Shown in pieces: positions 47,362 to 60,128 of a stretch of 64,000 nt of DNA; within the stretch, counting starts at the first letter, position 1; each line of letters starts with the position of its first letter. This DNA is from Malachius bipustulatus (lineage: Eukaryota > Arthropoda > Insecta > Coleoptera > Melyridae). The notes below the pieces were generated by a model that saw only the letters and a program-made list of their open reading frames with translations, was not told the origin of the DNA and made no database searches. Where the stretch lies: assembly GCA_910589415.1 (NCBI GenBank), contig OU342631.1, positions 14,074,001-14,138,000 of the forward strand. Reading direction: 5' to 3'. The position numbers were made by a program, and so were the translations under genes.

Positions 47362-48327
47362 ATAGAAAATATTCTACGCTTACCTACCATATAGCAGGCA
47401 GTAATAATACTAAGTAGAATCTAATTTAAAAAAACAAATTACAGTTGCTATAATAGATAAACATTTTTCTAATGAGGAGAGTTTGTATTATTTATGAGTT
47501 TATGACAAATGAAATGAGAGAAATAAAAAGTTAATCAGCAACAGCAGCAAAAACCTTTTCTTACTACCAGTTCCGTTACATCAATTTAATTAACTCGAAA
47601 ACAAATGAGAGAGAAAGTGCGCATTTTTGGTACCTGTCCGCAATTAGACACAATTTCGTATTCGTGCAGAATTCCTTCGAAATTTATGCAAGAAGCGCTG
47701 CTTGAACAAGCTTTTAACGACAATATGAGTGACCAGATACGAAAATTACCTCACAAGAGACATCTTCACGGTCAAACTCTCATAAATCTCCTTGTAATGG
47801 GGAATTAAGAAAACGTTTATTCTAAGTAGCAATTCCTTGAATATCTCCGTGTTGTTAGTAGCCAGTATGCTGAAGCAAAGACGGACGTGGTTACAATCCA
47901 TCTTAGCATTGTACATGTACCTACCTATGTATTATGCATTACGTATGCAGCAGAGATTGCTGTTGCCATCTTGATTGTGTCATAGATAGAAATTTATTGG
48001 ATTGCTAGAATTCCTATCAAACAGTTGCCGTCATTCAAATATCGATAACAGAAACGCTTCAATGTATATAATTACACTCTTGATGACAATCTATTGTACA
48101 TAATATAAATGTATATGGGATACTAACAAATTATCTCTATAATTATTGTATACAAGCTGCTCGTTTCTCTTATTATCTCTTATATAGAAATCACTTTATA
48201 CCTATAGGTAGTTTAGGTATAATAGGTAGGTACGAGAATTTCATAAAGCTTCCTGATACGTCAAAATACGTAAAGAAATCAAACTTGAGGAAATTCTATT
48301 CAGAAATAAAAATTTTGCATCACTTTA
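47362..48327. other. no supported gene
   Basis: AT-rich; a 67-codon frame at 47605..47808 follows no splice site I trust and matches nothing known to me. Confidence 0.45.
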
Positions 48328-48440
48328 TACAGCGTGTTCCAGTTTGTTTATGTTCACTGCTCCGACAAACGGTAGAATTAATTAAAATAGTTTTTTATAT
48401 AAAGTTTTGCTCTAAAAAGTTTATTTTCGAGATACAAATG
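48328..48440. mobile_element. end fragment of the 40619..44257 foldback family
   Basis: TACAGCGTGTTCCAGTTTGT and the following 100 bp (CTCCGACAAACGGTAGAA, TATAAAGTTTTGCTCTAAAA, GAGATACA) follow the left arm of that element with scattered changes. No other end seen. Confidence 0.65.
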
Positions 48441-48559
48441 GCTAGTTTTAGGTACTCTTGGAAGCAAAAATTCAATTTTGTTGAACATCTTTTAAAAAAT
48501 TAACTTCTAATTAGTAAGGTAGTAAATGCCGCTGAAATAATGTTCATATCCATTCTTAA

Positions 48560-49490
48560 TAAATGCATTGAAAGCAGCAGCTTACACAACCCTATAGACA
48601 GCATCGTCAGTAGGAAAAAAGTCGTTGTTTGCAAGGAAACTCCATGGGGGGTGATGGTTTCAAAGACTTGCTTCCTCAGCTTGTATCGGCAACCACGCAA
48701 AGGTAGTTCGTGATAAGTCAATAGAAGAAAATCCGTTTAGACATTTGAAAGCAATAATCAGGTCTCCTCGCAATCTTCTGTCAGAGGATGGCTCCCCCCC
48801 CCTCTCTCTCTCTCTGATTCTGGACAAAGGACAAAGCGATGTTCATGGTTGAACTTTCTCAAAATTGATTGGACCCCTTCCTGAATCACACCAATCAGAA
48901 ATGGCATTCAAATCATCTTGCACCCATAGGAGATATAGATATCATTCAGTTTGCACTCGTCAGCATATAAAGCACATTTTACTCTTCACTACACTAAAAA
49001 GTTCCGTATCAGCATAAAGAGGAACAAAATAGATCTCAAAACAGAACCCTGAGGCACACCACTGGAGACCAGCACGCTGACCGAAAATGAGACTTTCAAC
49101 TTTGTTCCTGAATACGTGGGCCGAGAGAAAATTAACAATCCATACAAGCATCAGCCTTTCTCTGATGATGATTCCATAGCCAGATGAAAAGCTATGGAGA
49201 AAAATACAAATAGACTACATTTACCTGGATCCGAACATCCGTGTACCGAGTCCAATCATCCACACGCTGAAGAAGGTTGATGGTTAACACGGATCGCCTG
49301 ATTTGCCCCGTACTAAACCATGTTGCTGTCGGAATTATGTTGTCTTGCAGAAGAATGGTAGCATAGAATGCAAAACGACTCGCTCGGCTAACTCTAGGTA
49401 CAATAATGGATACAATGCTGATGGGTCTATAGTTGTTCGGGTATACAGTTTATTACATTTTTTAATACATGAGTAACAGTGGCAGTCTTA
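48560..49490 (-). pseudogene. CR1/Jockey-like LINE reverse transcriptase relic
   Basis: Read on the minus strand across several frames: KTATVTHV (about 49470) and PNNYRPISIV (about 49435), then LLQRVDDW and a following IQVNVVYL (near 49230), LVWIVNFLS...FRVKVE-like text and SSGVPQGS-like text at about 49150..49060, a degraded YADE in place of the YADD catalytic motif at about 48950, and a C-terminal RRLRGDLI (about 48770) with a following RVV...NAFI-like end. This order is that of CR1/Jockey-group RTs. Multiple frameshifts and stops; no endonuclease seen, so 5'-truncated and old. Confidence 0.72.
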
Positions 49491-50864
49491 TAAGGGTAAA
49501 ATACAGCCTTTAGGGATGTAGCTTTTTTCTTTGAGGAATCCCTAATAGGCAAAGCTCAGCATATCAAGTCGTGTTTCTTCAATACTTTGCAGATTTAACA
49601 AGTCCAAAAAACCAATTGTTTCTTTACTGTAAGTAATTTTCTAATTAATTAATCGATTGAAATGGGTATATCAATACATAATGATCGATACACTGGTTTC
49701 ATTTAATGCAGTAATCGAGTTTGGTTGGAAACTCTTGTCTCGAAGATCAAAGAACTCCTTTTCATTCATACCCGCACACTGTAATCATAGCAACGCTAGG
49801 AGAAGGCAGGAGTCAGACCACCAGACCAGAGGGTGCCTTCGAATACCATCGTCGAGGTTGGGATCAGGACCGCTCGAATCGTTTTGTTGGTGGTAGAAGT
49901 CGTCAGTTACTCCCCCCAAAAAAATCGACATCGTCGTCAGATACTATAATTTATCCGGCATTTAGTAAACTTTAGAACATTAACTAATGAGATTTACACC
50001 TCGTTAATTACTCGTTTCGTTATGAATCGTCAGATATTCTCCTAAATCGTGCCGTAACGATTATTACTCGTGCATATTAGAGAACATTAAACCTAATTAC
50101 AACTTCGTTAATTGAACAAGTGCCTATCACCAATCAACTCGTCGGGACAGTTGTAATCATGTGTAATCAGCAAGCTGTGTGCTCCTTTCCCAATCTTGAG
50201 CATAGCCCTAATCTTTCACTCTATATGGGTATAAAAGTATAAAATCTATTAATAAATCCACCTTTAAGCATAACACCCGCTCAACAATTATTGATGCTGA
50301 ACCAGTCCATACATTTGATCCCCAAACACTTGTTGCAGCTCCATCTTACTGGAACCATTCTTTTTTTTTAACTCTTCGCCAGCATATAACTAATTCAGGC
50401 TGTTTCATTTTTGCCAGATACAGCTAAATACATAACAATGCAACAGATTTTTTTTTACTTGTCTTTTTTATCATTTCTGAGAATCAATACTTCTATTTAC
50501 CTAGGTATATAGTACACATAGGCAGCGTTCGACCTTGAAAAAAGCGCCGCCTAGCGGATTCTGTTGTCAAAACTCTGGTGCTCGAATTCAAAATTGTCCG
50601 CTAAGCGCACTTCTAGGGGCACTACTTGTCACTGTGCACGCACCCTATAGAAATACATCTACTTATCGGCAAATTTTAATAAGTTAAATAAAATTTGCTC
50701 AATCATCAGTAGACAGAATCAGGTTTAGCGCATTCTGGCGAAGATTTGTGCTGGATAACTCCAAAGTCATCCAAACTTTAAAGTTGATTATCTAAAAATC
50801 TTGGAACAACTTTGTGGAACTTTGCGTCCTGACAAGTTGCCCTGTCAATAATCACCAGCTGTAA
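49491..50864. other. no supported gene
   Basis: Contains a CT microsatellite-adjacent zone upstream (about 48797..48822) and GC-richer open frames at 49657..49975 on the + strand with no recognisable product. Otherwise AT-rich intron. Confidence 0.4.
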
Positions 50865-51884
50865 TAGTTAGGGCCGCGATGACAAAAGTGCGTTGCAACT
50901 CCCAAACGGATGAAAAGCACGGTTTTGTATAGTTCGAGTGTCGTTCTCGAAATCCGTGTTGTCGAGTAGGGGTCTGGCGTTCGGCGTTGGGCGGCTATAG
51001 TATTTTTTCCGAATTTTGCCCAGCGGTTCCAAAAATTATTTCCCAAACGGATGAAAATTATTACTGGAGGGCATCTACGCAAACCCCCAATTACCGGAAA
51101 AATATTTTCATCCGATTTGATCCTTGCCGTAGCCTGCAGTACAATTAAATTGACCCAGACTCCGAAATGAAAAAAATTATCAGCCGCATGCATGCAACCG
51201 GACTGATATGAATGGTTATAATTTATGTTATTAGAAAAAAAAGTTTTCATCCAAAATGCGCCTGGCAAAATTATGCTTTCAGATCCTGCAGTTTCCCGTA
51301 TTAATGAATATATCGGAGCATTATTATGGATGATCTGGACTTGACCGCAACAAATTTGGATGAAAATAATTTTTCGATGTTCTGTAGGTATCAAAGAACC
51401 TGTGGGCAAATTTTCATCCATTTTGGAATTACTTTATCAAATTTGGCCCATTTAAACTTTGGAAAATTGTTACAAAGCCATCGCGATACATAGAGCAAAA
51501 AAAAATTTTTTACATATTCTCAGACACGAACTATATCTCCCTGCCAAATTTCAAGTTCAAATGAGGAAATTTCCCCCCCCCCCCCTTTTTTTCCATTTTT
51601 TTAGAGCTTCTGGAAGAGCTCTTTGAAAATATCAAATCGGATGAAAATATTTTTCCGGTAATTGGGGGTTTGCGTAGATGCCCTCCAGTAATTTTCATCC
51701 GTTTGTGAAATAATTTTTGGAACCGCTGGGCAAAATTCGGAAAAAATACTATAGCCGCCCAACGCCGAACGCCAGACCCCTACTCGACAACACGGATTTC
51801 GAGAACGACACTCGAACTATACAAAACCGTGCTTTTCATCCGTTTGGGAGTTGCAAGGCATTTTTGTCACCGCGGCCCTAACTA
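50865..51884. mobile_element. foldback element with 250-bp, nearly identical inverted arms
   Basis: Left arm 50865..51118 begins TAGTTAGGGCCGCGATGACA; right arm 51632..51884 ends TGTCACCGCGGCCCTAACTA. The arms differ at only a few positions. The loop is about 510 bp and includes a C12 run at about 51574..51585 and further internal inverted TTTTCATCC/GGATGAAAA motifs. The 189-codon minus frame across it (50852..51421) is repeat-derived and has no family features. A diverged single arm lies at 21786..22000. Confidence 0.88.
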
Positions 51885-53509
51885 TAAAAAATTGTATAAA
51901 ATGTTACTTCTAATTTAAATTTTGAGGCCCTCTGCAGAAGACATCATACAAAATTTAGCTTTTATGATTCTTACATGAAAAAATGCTTTATATTTCTTAA
52001 TTTTCTTTGTAGGTACTACGCATGCGTTCTTGCGCTTTTGCAGGGATGAAATTTTAGGTCCAGATGCCAGAAAATTAGAATCGTTTTGTTGAATGTTGAA
52101 GAAATATTGATGCCAAATGCCATCTTTCAAATGCCAGATCCATCTTCTTTTCTGTAACAGATTTTCATATGTCGTTTTTCTTTCAGAATGCGAGCAAATT
52201 CTTCTTCTTTATATTTTTATTGCCTATTGTTAGAGAATGCCAATCAAGTTGGTGGATATTCCTAAAATCTGGTTCGGTATAAAACTCCAGTAGACTCGGG
52301 TAACTGAAGGCAATTAATTTTCCCCGCCACAAAAATTCTTACACACATAACCCAAAATTTTTTGCTACTACTGTTATCGATATATTCAAGAGAAAGGTTG
52401 GAAGATCCTACTAAATAGTGGATCTTTCAAGTTCAGGTAAATCTTTAAATACTTACTTTCTCTGTAAAATGTAGAAGTTGCACACATTTATACAATCCAC
52501 TGGAAAATTTTCATTTACCAGAAATTATGTGTCATAGATAAAAACAAAAAAACAAAAAAAAAAAAATTGTGCGTGATCCATTGTTACCTATAACTCTGAT
52601 AAGAGATCTGACAACTTACGTCAGCATTTAGCATCAGCCGATCGTCGGCTTCTCTTTCCATCATCAAAGTGTTCACTGAATATTAAGAAAAACAAAAAGA
52701 CTCCATTCTGTCCCCGCACGGAATAATAATAGACACAAGAAATGAACCGAAAACATGGTAATAATTAATAGTCAAAGGCAGTTGAGCTATTTCGTCAGCA
52801 AAGCAACGACGACAACATTTATCACCAGAACTTGTCCGAGTGTGGGAATCAGGAGCTCGACCGGCAAATTCAAAGGATAATCGACAATATAAAACTAAGG
52901 TTAACATTCAGAAATAAAAAATAATCAGATACCATTTTATATAAATCACCGAGAGGCTGCGGTCGCGTCTCGATACATTCTCGTACGTTGTCGGCTTTCT
53001 CTCTTGGCTGCCCGATCGGCCTTAGTGATGTCCTGATAAAATACCTCCGCTTGGACGTTACTGGGGGTATCCGTAACTGGGCGTTACTTTTATTAATTAA
53101 AAAGAAAATCAAAAAAAGACGACTTATTATTGTGACTTATTATTACACTCACTTCTTATCATTAGGTATATGGTCGTCAAAAATGAGGATTTCTAAAAAG
53201 TTTTATGGATAATTTAATGATTGTAAGGATTTTTAAGTTATTTCTGCGGTTTTTTTTTTTTTCGATGAATTGTGAATAAGTTTGTTTTGTGAAAAGTCAC
53301 GAAAAAAAAATAGTTTTCTATACCGAGTTTTCTACATACCAATCCTGCGACTTTCCGCGGAAGGTAGGAATCCAGCGTCGTCAGTTATATAGCCAGATGA
53401 TTTATGGACCACTAAAAAGAGAAGTGTTTTTAGATGCCTTGTCTGTAAATTGCAAAAATTCTTTACGGTGTGGTTTGAGCTCGATTTTTTAGTATTCTTG
53501 TACATATTA
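51885..53509. other. no recognisable feature
   Basis: AT-rich intron between transposons, with an A-rich run near 52545..52567. Short open frames at 52683..53112 lack recognisable features. Confidence 0.45.
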
Positions 53510-56500
53510 TGAAACGAACCGAAATACATTCAAAAAAAAAAAAAAAATCACCTCTATCAAACACCGCCAATTTTTTTTCGCTTAATCATCTGAGAAATCA
53601 CCAGCTTCCAAGTATAAGAATTTATCTAAAGTTTAGTGTGAAGATAACAATATCCTTGAAGGACAATACCTACGTGCCCATGTAAAAGGAGCCTGTCGGG
53701 ATGTCATACCAAAGGACCCATTTCTTTATTAGTCTTATTTATCTCTCGGCAAATAATTTTCATAGGTATTGAATACCAACGTCTCGTCTCCAGCGATATG
53801 GTCTAGCGTTGCATTATAGCTAATGTATATTTAAGTGACTAGCCTACCTGGCTACCATAGAATTTCATAACCCAACTCTATTCAACCCCAGACGGTAGTA
53901 AATTTTTACAAGCTACCATGAAATCGTTTTAAAGCTAGAAACACTCTAATGGGCAGTTTATTGTTACAAATAGGAAGAAAGGAGATTGTTCAGTTCAAAG
54001 GAAAAGTTCTTTGAATAAACCGACAATATACACGAGGGTCCAGGAAGGGAGAATTGGCGATTGAAGTGAGGTATCCACGTTGGTACTTAAAAACTCATTA
54101 GAGAACCTACGTCACAAGAGAAGAGAGTAGGTTAACTAGGATTGGTTAAACCGGATGAAAAATGATTCCGATTGGAAGGGACACACCACCCACGCCCACT
54201 GCCGGAGATTTTTTGAGGAAAGCCGAAGTTTTTGAAACGAAAGCTAGGACAGTTGAAATTTAACTTTCGAAGCAGTAACTAGTAAAATCTTAAAGAGCCT
54301 TTTAGTGACTTCCTGCTCCTGCCGTTATTTCTCGCACTTCAGTACTACTTCAGGTGATCTAATTTTGTCTCGCGAACGGGAAATTTGTGGAAGGTGTTTT
54401 TTTTTTACCCCGAGTGTTAGTGAAACGAAGATGGAGAGACAAATCAACCACTGCCCACCACCGTCCTCCAAGACCTGCAGCGTTGGAAACCATCCAGACG
54501 AAGGCCCCCGTTGAGCTCCGACACCCCGAGGGCTCATAAAAGGTCAGGTGTACATTTTACAACAATTATGATATTTTCTTGCTCATACCTATTTTTTTCG
54601 ATCATCTTTACTTGAACATATCCATAACATTTTTTTATCAACCTGTGTGTTTATATAGCGGCCATGGATGTTTCATTAATAATAATAAGTATACTAGAAT
54701 ATTTTAATTTTTAATTTATTATTTATTATAATTATTTGTGAGGTATAGGGAGATTATTTTGCATTTTATTTAATCAAATTTTAAACCAATCATTATCAAC
54801 CGATATGGTAAAACCCTTGAAAAAGATATTTAATTACTACTTATGGCATTTCCTCTAGGAACAAATGAGGCCAAATTCATTAATTTCCGAATCAATCAAT
54901 TTTAGAATTAATTCATGCTAAGGCACTTAAAGCAAAATAGGACATGACCAAATGAAATTAATCCACTTAAAATCAAGTGGTTCGTTTTTGTACAAAACTC
55001 TCTTTCGTTTTTTTTCTCCGCGACAACATTCGCCAGAATGTAATAAAAAGGGTAGTAAGATGACTCATTGGGGTTTAAGGCTTCCGTTTCAAAGAAAACG
55101 CAAGCGTGTGAGTGAGAAGGCAAACAGTGTGACAGTAGTTAGTAGTAGAGCAAAGAAAAGGGTTAAAAGGCCATGTGTGGAACTTAGACACAATGAGTTC
55201 ATGTAAGTACCTTTCGATCTAGGACCTGTTAATGAATCGTCGCTTGTCTATACACTGGCGCTCGGAGAATGAGGCAGTGTTAATTCAATGCAAAATCAAG
55301 CTTTTCTAAGCATATATGCATTCTGGGTTTATATCAAAAGAACCTCTGGTTGGTATATAGGCTGTTTAGGTGGGAGATACCTAGTTTATTAATAAAGCTA
55401 ATAAACTATATCTTTACAGATAGCACTAGCACTATGGTTTGAATATCGAATAAAAGATCAGTTTCATGATCTCAGATAAGATTTGGTAAATTTTCTTACC
55501 AAGACTTATATTTTCCATTTGTGACTATAAAGAAATAATTATCAGGTGCATTTCCAATAATCAACACGGTCAAATAGCCGAGTTTCAACACAGACTCTCA
55601 CAGTCGAAATATACCTATTAAATCATCTTTCTAAATGATATTGCTCATCTACAATATTTTCCTAGCTCCGTCTAATCATCAGGGAAATGTCTCAGCATCC
55701 ACAATCACTACGAAAAGGACCGATTAATTTTAATTGTCAGCACCTCTTCAGTTTTTCTTCATTGTACGATGAACCTCTCAACTTTAAAACAACAGAAAAA
55801 GAGCCAAACATTTTCTCTCTTTTTCGAATAATCATTTATCGACGTTTCCATGCAAATAAGTTCATACACTTCAAATTATCCGACTTTTCCGGAAACAAAT
55901 CAAGGAAGTGACCCCAGTTTCTCTGGGACTTCATCGAGAAATTATTATTTTATCAAACAAGTATCCGTTCCTGGAAACTACATTCTAAGCACATTTTAAT
56001 TGCTTGTCGTTCATTACAAACAGGAAAAATCCTATAAATTGTTGTGGCAATCAAAATCCAACTTTTCCAAACATTTATTCTCATATATCTTCATGGATTC
56101 CTATCCAAATAATCTTTCTTGGAATCTATACTCTAATAAGTTGGTACCATCACTATGTGGGAAAACCCAAACCGTTCGCCCTTCTTGGTTTGAGGCTGGC
56201 AAAAGAGGATCCATCTCCTCTAGCCACTCCCGAGAACCAAGGTACAAGGTTTTCACGACGCCGTCTCCTCCATGCAGGCAGCAATGTGATCGCGTCGGTT
56301 TGGTCCTGGAAGCAGCTTCTTGGCAGCTGACTGACAAATGAGAATACAACCTCTCTAGCCATTCAAGCGGACCAAGCTGGGCTATCACCATGCCACCTCT
56401 ATTAATTTAGAGCTCTCGCTTTGTGGTAGTTGCCAAGGGTCCCACATAGCATTCAACCAGAAGTGACTAGTCTATCTTAGTTAAGTTGCAGCAGTTAGAT

Positions 56501-56559
56501 TTCAGTAAATCGTAAAACCTACTATGCCCAACAAGGCAACAACAAAACCCAAAACTACA

Positions 56560-57150
56560 TTTATCAACAGATACTATAACCAATTATGCCCAAAGCGGCC
56601 AAACCTAAACCATATTTATAAACAAATATTATCGCCCAAAAGCGGCCAAACCAAAACCATATTTATAAACAAATATTATCGCCCAAAAGCGGCCAAACCA
56701 AAACCATATTTATAAACAATATTATCAACAATCATGCCCAAAGAGGCCAAACCTAAACCATATTTATAAACAAATATTATCGCCCAAAAGAGGCCAAACC
56801 AAAACCATAAATATTATCGCCCAAAAGCGGCCAAACCAAAACCATATTCATCAACAAATATTATGCCCAAAACGGCTAAACCAAAACTATATTTAATAAC
56901 AAATATTATCAACAATCATGCCCAAAAGCGGCTAAACCAAAACCATATTTATAAGCAAATGTTATCAACAATCATGTCCAAAAGCGGCTAAACCAAAAAT
57001 ATATTTATAAACAAATATTATCAACAATCATGTCCAAAAGCGGCTAAACCAAAAATATATTTATAAACAAATACTATCAACAATCATGCCCAAAGCGGGT
57101 AAACCAAAACTATATTTATAACAAACATTATAAACAATTATGCCCAACGA
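56560..57150. repeat. minisatellite inside the 5' LTR, 47-57-bp units
   Basis: About eleven imperfect units of the form cgcccaaaagcggccaaacc followed by aaaaccatatttataaacaa and atattat, alternating between 47-bp units and longer 57-bp units that add CAACAATCATG. The same array is at 63179..63769. Confidence 0.88.
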
Positions 57151-57348
57151 GGCCAAATCAACAGTATATTTTATATCAAATGTGATAAAACCATCACGCC
57201 TAAAAAGGCATAAACAAAAATCAAAATACCAGCAAACATTACCTATTAGCCCAAGAGGCCCAACAAAAATTATTAAACTTACATCAAAATACCAACAATT
57301 ATAATAAAATTCTATACCAACCAGACGGTCAACGAAAACAACATAATT

Positions 57349-57450
57349 ATTCAGCAAATTGCTGCAACGATAAATATAAAATATTCAGCAAATTGCTGCA
57401 ACGATAAATATAAAATATTCAGCAAATTGCTGCAACGATAAATATAAAAC
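57349..57450. repeat. 34-bp tandem triplicate in the 5' LTR
   Basis: Three copies, starting 57349, 57383 and 57417, of attcagcaaattgctgcaac followed by gataaatataaaat. Each contains the palindrome AGCAAATTGCT. The 3' LTR copy begins at 63968 and is cut by the window end. Confidence 0.92.
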
Positions 57451-59054
57451 ACTCGAGCGCAATGACGTTTCGCAACGTGGGATATTAATTATTTGTCGAC
57501 CCGGCGCGGTCAATTCGCTACACTCCGGGCTTGGAGATGTCGTTCTTTTGTCTTTCGTCAGGTGACGGCAGTACTGTTCCCTACACAATCTGGTTTTTCC
57601 TTATCCTTACCTGGTCAGATGATTCATTAACAGTGAAACAAACAGGAATAATAAAAGAGAGAGAGAGAGAGAGGAAATTAACTGTACAAGTGACGTTAGC
57701 ACTATAAACCAAACAAATCTAAAATCAATATAAAATAGTACCTACCAACATTGGTAAATGTTACAAAGATAACAGGAATATTAAACAGTCCAAAAGAGAC
57801 TATCATTATAAATAAAATCTCGAACATAATCATAAATAATTATCTCGCAAAAGCGATCCAATCAAAACTCTATGATTAGGAGATTATCGTATAATTTATA
57901 ATATCTAATAATCAATTAACACTAACATAGCCTCACCGATGGTGAACTATTCTTTAAGTCTAAAAAGACAAACTAAATGAATTATTATCAGTCAAAATAT
58001 TTTCTGATAAACCTAATAAACCAAATAAACAAACACAATGCGCAATATTTATACTTTTAAGCTTATGAACCAATCATATTCTGTTACTAAGGTAACCAAA
58101 GACACAATGGACTAAGGCCTAATATTTTTATACAAAGAATTTAATAAAAGTGGACTTCAATTGAAAGTCAATAAACAAACCTATCAAATATACAAAATCA
58201 AACAGGGAAAATTAAACTCTTTAAAGCTAAGCACATTTTTAGTCTTTTTATAAACCTACGAAAAGTTAACTCGAAAGCACCATACCAATAACACATTATT
58301 AATTACAAGTAATTAATTTCAGCAATTAAATCAATGCTCAATTCAGAATAAATTTCGCCTGTCCTAAAGGCTAATTTAAATACTTGCATTATAATCTCAC
58401 CTAATCCTACAATAATTACCCAAAGAACTAGGAAAGCCTAGAAAAAATAGCAAAGTGCTAAAACTAAAATGATTAGGTTACTCAGTAACACTCGAGAAGG
58501 GGTTACCGATAATGATTACATTTTTTTAATCACATCGAATGTCAAAAATGTTTGAACATCATACTCTCCCGAATTTTCTCCTTCTTTTCAGAATAAAATC
58601 AAAGGACCAGGAGACCATCACAACCTAGAGGATAGAATAGACCAATTAATTATTGACAGATTAATTTAGATTTTCAGACAGATCAATGAATCAATTAAAA
58701 TCAATCAAATTAAAATTATCATCAAAAGCCAGGGAAACCATTAATTATCAATTCAGTCTAATATTGTTTAATATCCAGGGAAATCAAAACATTTTTTTTC
58801 ACGAAACTTTGAAAAGTAATGGAAATTGGAGGAAAACTCCTTAACATTGTAAAACCGTTTAAAGACTTAGCTTTTTGAATTAAAATGGTCTGAGAAATGA
58901 AATACTTCTTTTATTTCTCCCAGCATCACTTCCCATCAAAACGCTTTCGCTCGCCTTAAAGAACCAGGTCAACTTTTGGTAAGCTTTTCAGGAAGGACAA
59001 CGGAGATTTCCACCGGGTTTGTACAAGACCCCAGTAAGGTACGTTACAGTTTTT

Positions 59055-59072
59055 TGGTGCCGAAACCAGGGA
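59055..59072 (+). other. primer-binding site complementary to tRNA-Phe
   Basis: TGGTGCCGAAACCAGGGA. Its complement ends in ...TTTCGGCACCA, the 3' end of insect tRNA-Phe with CCA as I recall it, with one mismatch (CCAGGG for CCCGGG). It lies six bases after the proposed LTR end, as expected for minus-strand priming in an LTR retrotransposon. Confidence 0.8.
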
Positions 59073-59549
59073 TAAGGCGTTGGAAGTGATGCAGGGAAAA
59101 TAAAATTAGGGAGAGAAATCGAAATACAAGGAAAAGTTTTTTTCTCTTAGACAAAAGTCGAGAAAACCAAAAGGATAGGGGGAGAGATGATGAACAAAAT
59201 TCAGAAATAAATACATCTAGCCATATAAACATACAGGTGACTTAAATATAAGCCGAAACACACAGGTTATTTAAACAATAATTATCTTAACTATTATAAT
59301 AATTACGTTCACCAAACCAGGAAAGAGCCAGATAACCTAATAATGATAATTTGTTTCATGATGACTATGTTCTTTTTTTGAGTTTGTTTTCCCAGCTACT
59401 AGGTAGAAAGTCTACGGGGAGCACCTCGGGCTACTGCGAGGAGAAGTTGGGCCCAGCTGGGTTCGCGAAAGTCGAGAAAACAGGAACGAAATTGTAGGGA
59501 GAAAACATTTTTTTGAGAAGAAAGAGAAAAGCTGCGGTTAGGAAGACGG

Positions 59550-59766
59550 AGGAAACAAAAGGAAAGTTGGAAAAAGCGAGTTGGAGAATCCCTTAGATAG
59601 GGGAAGGAAACAAAAGAAAAGTTGAAAAAGCGAGTTGGAGAATTCCTTAGATAAGGGGAGGAAACAAACGGAAAGTTGAAAAAGCGAGTTGGAGGATTCT
59701 TTGGATAGGGGGAGGAAACAGGAAAATTTGGAAAATTGTACCGGAAAATTCTATAGATAAAGGGAG
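59550..59766 (+). repeat. 54/55-bp tandem repeat, about four copies, in the internal region
   Basis: Starts at 59550, 59605, 59659 and 59713 share aggaaacaaaaggaaagttg, then AAAAAGCGAGTTGGAGAAT and CTTAGATAGGGG. The fourth copy is degenerate. Purine-rich on the + strand. Confidence 0.9.
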
Positions 59767-60117
59767 AACTACAGAACAGGGCAAGTGTTCAGATGAGCGG
59801 AACATTTATCATCTATGACCCGCCGAATCACAGACGTGCAGACAACGCCTAGGTCCAAAATCAAAGCGAAATCGGGACCACGAAGTTTCCTGGAGTAGGG
59901 AGTTTAATTCCTCCGATGGGTCGACTAGGGAATTAAATTCTTCCGATACTCACAGGAATAATTGGTAATTAAGCATCAACAAACATTAGCAGATGAGGCC
60001 AAGACGTAAGACATCGAGTAGGAGGCAGTCTCCGAGAGTTTATTTTTTATTTTTTTATTCGTTTTTGATGTTGCCCGAACCGGGATATTCCCCTACGGAG
60101 AATCTACCGATCCAGGC

Positions 60118-60128
60118 AAGGGGGAGAA
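60118..60128 (+). other. polypurine tract before the 3' LTR
   Basis: AAGGGGGAGAA directly abutting TGAAACG, the start of the repeated LTR. This is the expected plus-strand primer site of LTR retrotransposons and supports the LTR reading over a plain tandem duplication. Confidence 0.8.

Larger units (their letters stand above)
53510..59048 (+). repeat. 5' long terminal repeat, about 5.5 kb (giant LTR)
   Basis: Starts TGAAACGAACCGAAATACAT and is repeated colinearly 6619 bp downstream from 60129. I see one substitution (53710 C / 60329 A) and no length difference over the 3872 bp in view. The proposed 3' end is ACGTTACA at 59048, giving the usual TG...CA ends, and lies six bases before a tRNA primer-binding site. 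It contains a minisatellite (56560..57150), a 34-bp triplicate (57349..57450), a (GA)n run (57657..57674) and no coding frame of note. The right border is inferred because the matching copy leaves the window. Confidence 0.8.
59049..60128 (+). mobile_element. internal region of the giant-LTR retrotransposon (no gag or pol)
   Basis: Only 1080 bp between the LTRs. It begins with the primer-binding site and ends with a polypurine tract, AAGGGGGAGAA at 60118..60128, immediately before the TG of the 3' LTR. In between it is purine-rich with a 54-bp tandem repeat and no open frame resembling gag, protease, RT or integrase. The element is therefore non-autonomous (LARD-like) and would depend on enzymes from another element. 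Confidence 0.82.

Noticed and set aside
48797..48822. C-run plus (CT)n tract as a possible splice or regulatory signal
   Set aside because: It sits inside a decayed LINE and looks like an ordinary microsatellite.
50852..51421. 189-codon open frame on the minus strand
   Set aside because: It runs through one arm and loop of a foldback element; its content follows the inverted repeat and shows no domain, signal or conserved motif.
54305..56391. Frames of 69-113 codons inside the 5' LTR (duplicated at 60924..63010)
   Set aside because: They overlap on both strands, are simply copied with the LTR and carry no gag, env or other known features.
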